Shown here piece by piece: positions 29,261 through 30,571 of a stretch of 30,571 nt of DNA. Position numbers and translations under genes: made by a program. The stretch is from a virus. Below the pieces are notes generated by a model. The model ran no database searches. It had not been told where the DNA came from and saw only the letters and a program-made list of their open reading frames with translations. Where the stretch lies: positions 1 to 30,571 of IMG/VR virus record IMGVR_UViG_3300032897_000022; one strand, written 5' to 3'. Each line of letters opens with the position of its first letter. Positions within the stretch are counted from its first letter, which is position 1.

Positions 29261-29442
29261 CGAAGAAAAGAAAGGTAATTTGCGCTCACTGTGGACGATG
29301 TCTTAAGCCAGACCAAGGTAATGGCTGGATGCACTCATCTACTGGACGCTATGGCTGCACCAAGGACGGCAAGAAGCGCAGGTCCTACCACGACCAGTAC
29401 ACAGGCACAATGGCAGAGCCGAAGAAAGGCAAGCAGCAATGA
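29257..29442 (+). CDS. Small basic zinc-finger early protein
   Basis: 61 residues from the ATG at 29257 (ATGA overlap, GGAGGA upstream). TKKRKVICAHCGRCLKPDQGNGWMHSSTGRYGC has a CxxC pair with a later His and Cys that could complete one zinc site. Flanking regions are rich in Lys and Arg (KDGKKRRSYHDQY, EPKKGKQQ), which suggests nucleic-acid binding. The upstream in-frame extension is rejected because it reads through the previous gene. Function is unknown. Confidence 0.6.
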   Translation: MTKKRKVICAHCGRCLKPDQGNGWMHSSTGRYGCTKDGKKRRSYHDQYTGTMAEPKKGKQQ

Positions 29443-29564
29443 ACCCCTACCTGATGCCCATCGAACAGCGCAAACTGCGCGAATTCCTCACCTTCGCACG
29501 ACTCGTCGCCATTGCCCTGTTCCTGGGCCTGTGCCTCGTGCCGTTTATCTTTCCCATCGATTAG
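29439..29564 (+). CDS. Tiny membrane protein
   Basis: 41 residues, read by hand; the ATG at 29439 overlaps the previous stop (ATGA). A basic N-terminal half (LMPIEQRKLREFLTFARL) precedes one hydrophobic helix (VAIALFLGLCLVPFIF) and the chain ends in PID. The positive-inside rule places the N-terminus in the cytoplasm. It is too short for most known holins. Its stop codon is followed after two bases by the perfect hairpin at 29567. Confidence 0.5.
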   Translation: MNPYLMPIEQRKLREFLTFARLVAIALFLGLCLVPFIFPID

Positions 29565-29566
29565 CT

Positions 29567-29584
29567 ACGTCCCATGTGGGACGT
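29567..29584 (+). promoter_or_regulatory. Perfect leader hairpin upstream of 29612
   Basis: ACGTCCCATGTGGGACGT is a perfect 18-bp palindrome (eight-bp stem with two-base centre), followed by TTTACCA. The stop-codon context TAGCT and the trailing TTACCA also occur around the hairpin at 27628, where the loop differs. There is no U-run for termination. A GGAGGAGTT ribosome site follows 18 bases later. It is probably an RNA control or processing element. Confidence 0.6.
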
Positions 29585-29611
29585 TTACCAAGTAGTAAAT
29601 ACGGAGGAGTT

Positions 29612-29938
29612 ATGGCAAGCGACGAAAAACACGCAGCAATGTACCGAAGCATAGGAAGAGATGCGGCAATCGCTCTCTTTGAATCGGGATGGTGGAAAAC
29701 TAAAACTCCGAAGGAAATAGTTGATTTTCAGTTATTTGTTGATGAGTTGTGCATGGAGTTTTCCGACTTTCACGGTGCAGTCGAGAAGGTTCTCAATCGC
29801 CCTATATGGACACATGAGTTTGCTTTCCGTGACAGCCTCGTCGATGAACTGCTAGGCGATAAACCTGCCCCCACCTTTCAGCAAATCCTTGACCTGATCC
29901 CGGAAGAAAAACGCATTATTGTGGTGGTGCAATCATGA
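29612..29938 (+). CDS. Hypothetical early protein
   Basis: 108 residues from the ATG at 29612, which has GGAGGAG five bases upstream; the in-frame extension to 29291 is rejected as it overlaps two genes. The protein is mostly helical, with many acidic and aromatic residues (KHAAMYRSIGRDAAIALFESGWWKTKTPKEIVDFQLFVDELCMEF, then FQQILDLIPEEKRIIVVVQS). No motif is recognised. Its stop overlaps the next start in the repeated GGTGCAATCATGA junction. Confidence 0.6.
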   Translation: MASDEKHAAMYRSIGRDAAIALFESGWWKTKTPKEIVDFQLFVDELCMEFSDFHGAVEKVLNRPIWTHEFAFRDSLVDELLGDKPAPTFQQILDLIPEEKRIIVVVQS

Positions 29939-30120
29939 TTGACACCAGCCCACCCAAATCCATCCTCGAAATGGCCGTAGACGTGGCCTTTTCGAACGTG
30001 GAACGCGAGATGGCACGAGAGCACCAGACCCACGTTGACCAGATGATCCGGCGCTTGGAGGATCTGAAACGGGAAATAGCCCTGCTCTACCAATGCGAGG
30101 TAAGCCATGAACCAAAATAG
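29935..30120 (+). CDS. Small coiled-coil early protein
   Basis: 61 residues; ATG overlaps the previous stop (ATGA). After a short leader it is one long amphipathic helix (LEMAVDVAFSNVEREMAREHQTHVDQMIRRLEDLKREIALLYQ) with heptad-like spacing, probably a dimeric coiled coil. The C-terminal codons contain the GAGG site of the next gene. Function is unknown. Confidence 0.55.
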   Translation: MIDTSPPKSILEMAVDVAFSNVEREMAREHQTHVDQMIRRLEDLKREIALLYQCEVSHEPK

Positions 30121-30274
30121 TAAACCCGCACCCCTCACCCGCAAACAGCAGAAGGAAATCGAGGACTCCAACCGCGATTGGGTCGAATCCATCGAAAGGA
30201 TCAACAATGAAAAACGCCAGGAAGCAGAACAGCGACTCTCCGACGACCTTGAACGCATCTTCGGAGTCAGGTAA
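30107..30274 (+). CDS. Tiny helical early protein
   Basis: 55 residues, read by hand; GAGG lies six bases before the ATG at 30107, overlapping the previous gene by 14 bases. It is highly charged and helical (LTRKQQKEIEDSNRDWVESIERINNEKRQEAEQRLSDDLERIFG). Its 3' part overlaps a second reading frame for 68 bases. Function is unknown. Confidence 0.5.
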   Translation: MNQNSKPAPLTRKQQKEIEDSNRDWVESIERINNEKRQEAEQRLSDDLERIFGVR

Positions 30275-30368
30275 GGAATGCCCCGTAATCGCACCGCAGG
30301 GCATCAAGGCGCTCGCCAGAGAGGTTCTGATGTTCATACCATCGTTCAGGGAAAGGAAGGGGATGTAA
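30207..30368 (+). CDS. Tiny overlapping early protein
   Basis: 53 residues, read by hand. AAGGA lies six bases before the ATG at 30207, and the stop overlaps the next start as TAATG. A Ser/Asn-rich start leads to a basic helical end (QGIKALAREVLMFIPSFRERKGM). It overlaps the preceding gene by 68 bases in a different frame. Ribosome site and downstream coupling are the evidence; the composition is less convincing than that of its neighbours. Confidence 0.45.
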   Translation: MKNARKQNSDSPTTLNASSESGKECPVIAPQGIKALAREVLMFIPSFRERKGM

Positions 30369-30571
30369 TGAGCACAGAATGCATTCATGGACTGAATAGA
30401 GTTTTGTTCTGTTTTATAGGAATTATAGGCAGCACGTTCAGCTATCTTCTGGGGGTCCGGGTCCTCCAAGGGAGGTGTAAATATCGGAATCCCAGAATCG
30501 AGGTGATAATGGGGTGGGTCATGATCTTCGCGGTTATGCTCGTCGGACAATTGAGCGCATTCCTAGTATTC
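30368..30571 (+). CDS. Membrane protein, partial (C-terminus beyond the window)
   Basis: 68 codons from the ATG at 30368 to the right edge, with no stop. Coupling is TAATG, and a GGAAGGGG-type site lies upstream. Two hydrophobic stretches (about residues 12-30, VLFCFIGIIGSTFSYLLG, and 48-68, MGWVMIFAVMLVGQLSAFLVF) are separated by a basic loop (RGRCKYRNPR). An internal ATG at residue 48 with GAGG before it is an alternative start. It could be holin-like, but the end is missing. Confidence 0.5.
   Translation, partial: MSTECIHGLNRVLFCFIGIIGSTFSYLLGVRVLQGRCKYRNPRIEVIMGWVMIFAVMLVGQLSAFLVF

Noticed and set aside
29291-29611. N-terminal extension of the 108-residue early protein
   Set aside because: It reads out of frame through two coupled small genes and the hairpin at 29567. 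GGAGGAGTT-ATG at 29612 is a far better start.

Overview
The window is a piece of a tailed double-stranded DNA phage (free virus or prophage) with a podovirus-like, P22-like structural plan. From 27166 down to 1 the minus strand carries one almost gapless late operon. It runs small terminase, a block of small zinc-ribbon and membrane proteins, large terminase, accessory virion genes, two glycosyltransferases, small conserved proteins, portal, scaffold, major capsid protein, connector-type proteins, a 1230-residue tail hub/nozzle candidate, internal (ejection-type) virion proteins and two tailspike-like proteins. The last of these runs off the left edge. From 27271 to the right edge the plus strand carries a divergent run of very small genes. 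These include a ribbon-helix-helix regulator, several Cys/His-rich proteins, short membrane proteins and coiled-coil proteins, which fits an early or host-takeover region. The two arms meet at a roughly 100-bp divergent control region.

Most junctions in both arms are ATGA, GTGA, TGATG or TAATG overlaps or abutting stop/start pairs. I used this regularity to choose starts and to find genes of 41-61 codons (19766-19933, 25362-25547, 27271-27402, 28873-29043, 29439-29564, 30107-30274, 30207-30368). The longest gene-free stretch is 15152-15357, upstream of the capsid gene. It contains a TATAAT hexamer and hairpins.

The host cannot be fixed from sequence alone. Both tailspike-like proteins begin with bacterial Sec-type leaders ending in ...SAQ or ...AFGQ, a style I associate with Acidobacteriota; this is weak evidence. 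No integrase, polymerase, endolysin, tRNA, complete insertion sequence or CRISPR array was seen.

The parts most worth a second look are: the translationally coupled glycosyltransferase pair joined to a virion-type gene; Sec signal peptides on two paralogous tailspikes; reused hairpin and leader cassettes in front of the plus-strand genes; three tandem palindromes at 26174-26231; and an unresolved, possibly non-canonical start for the large terminase.
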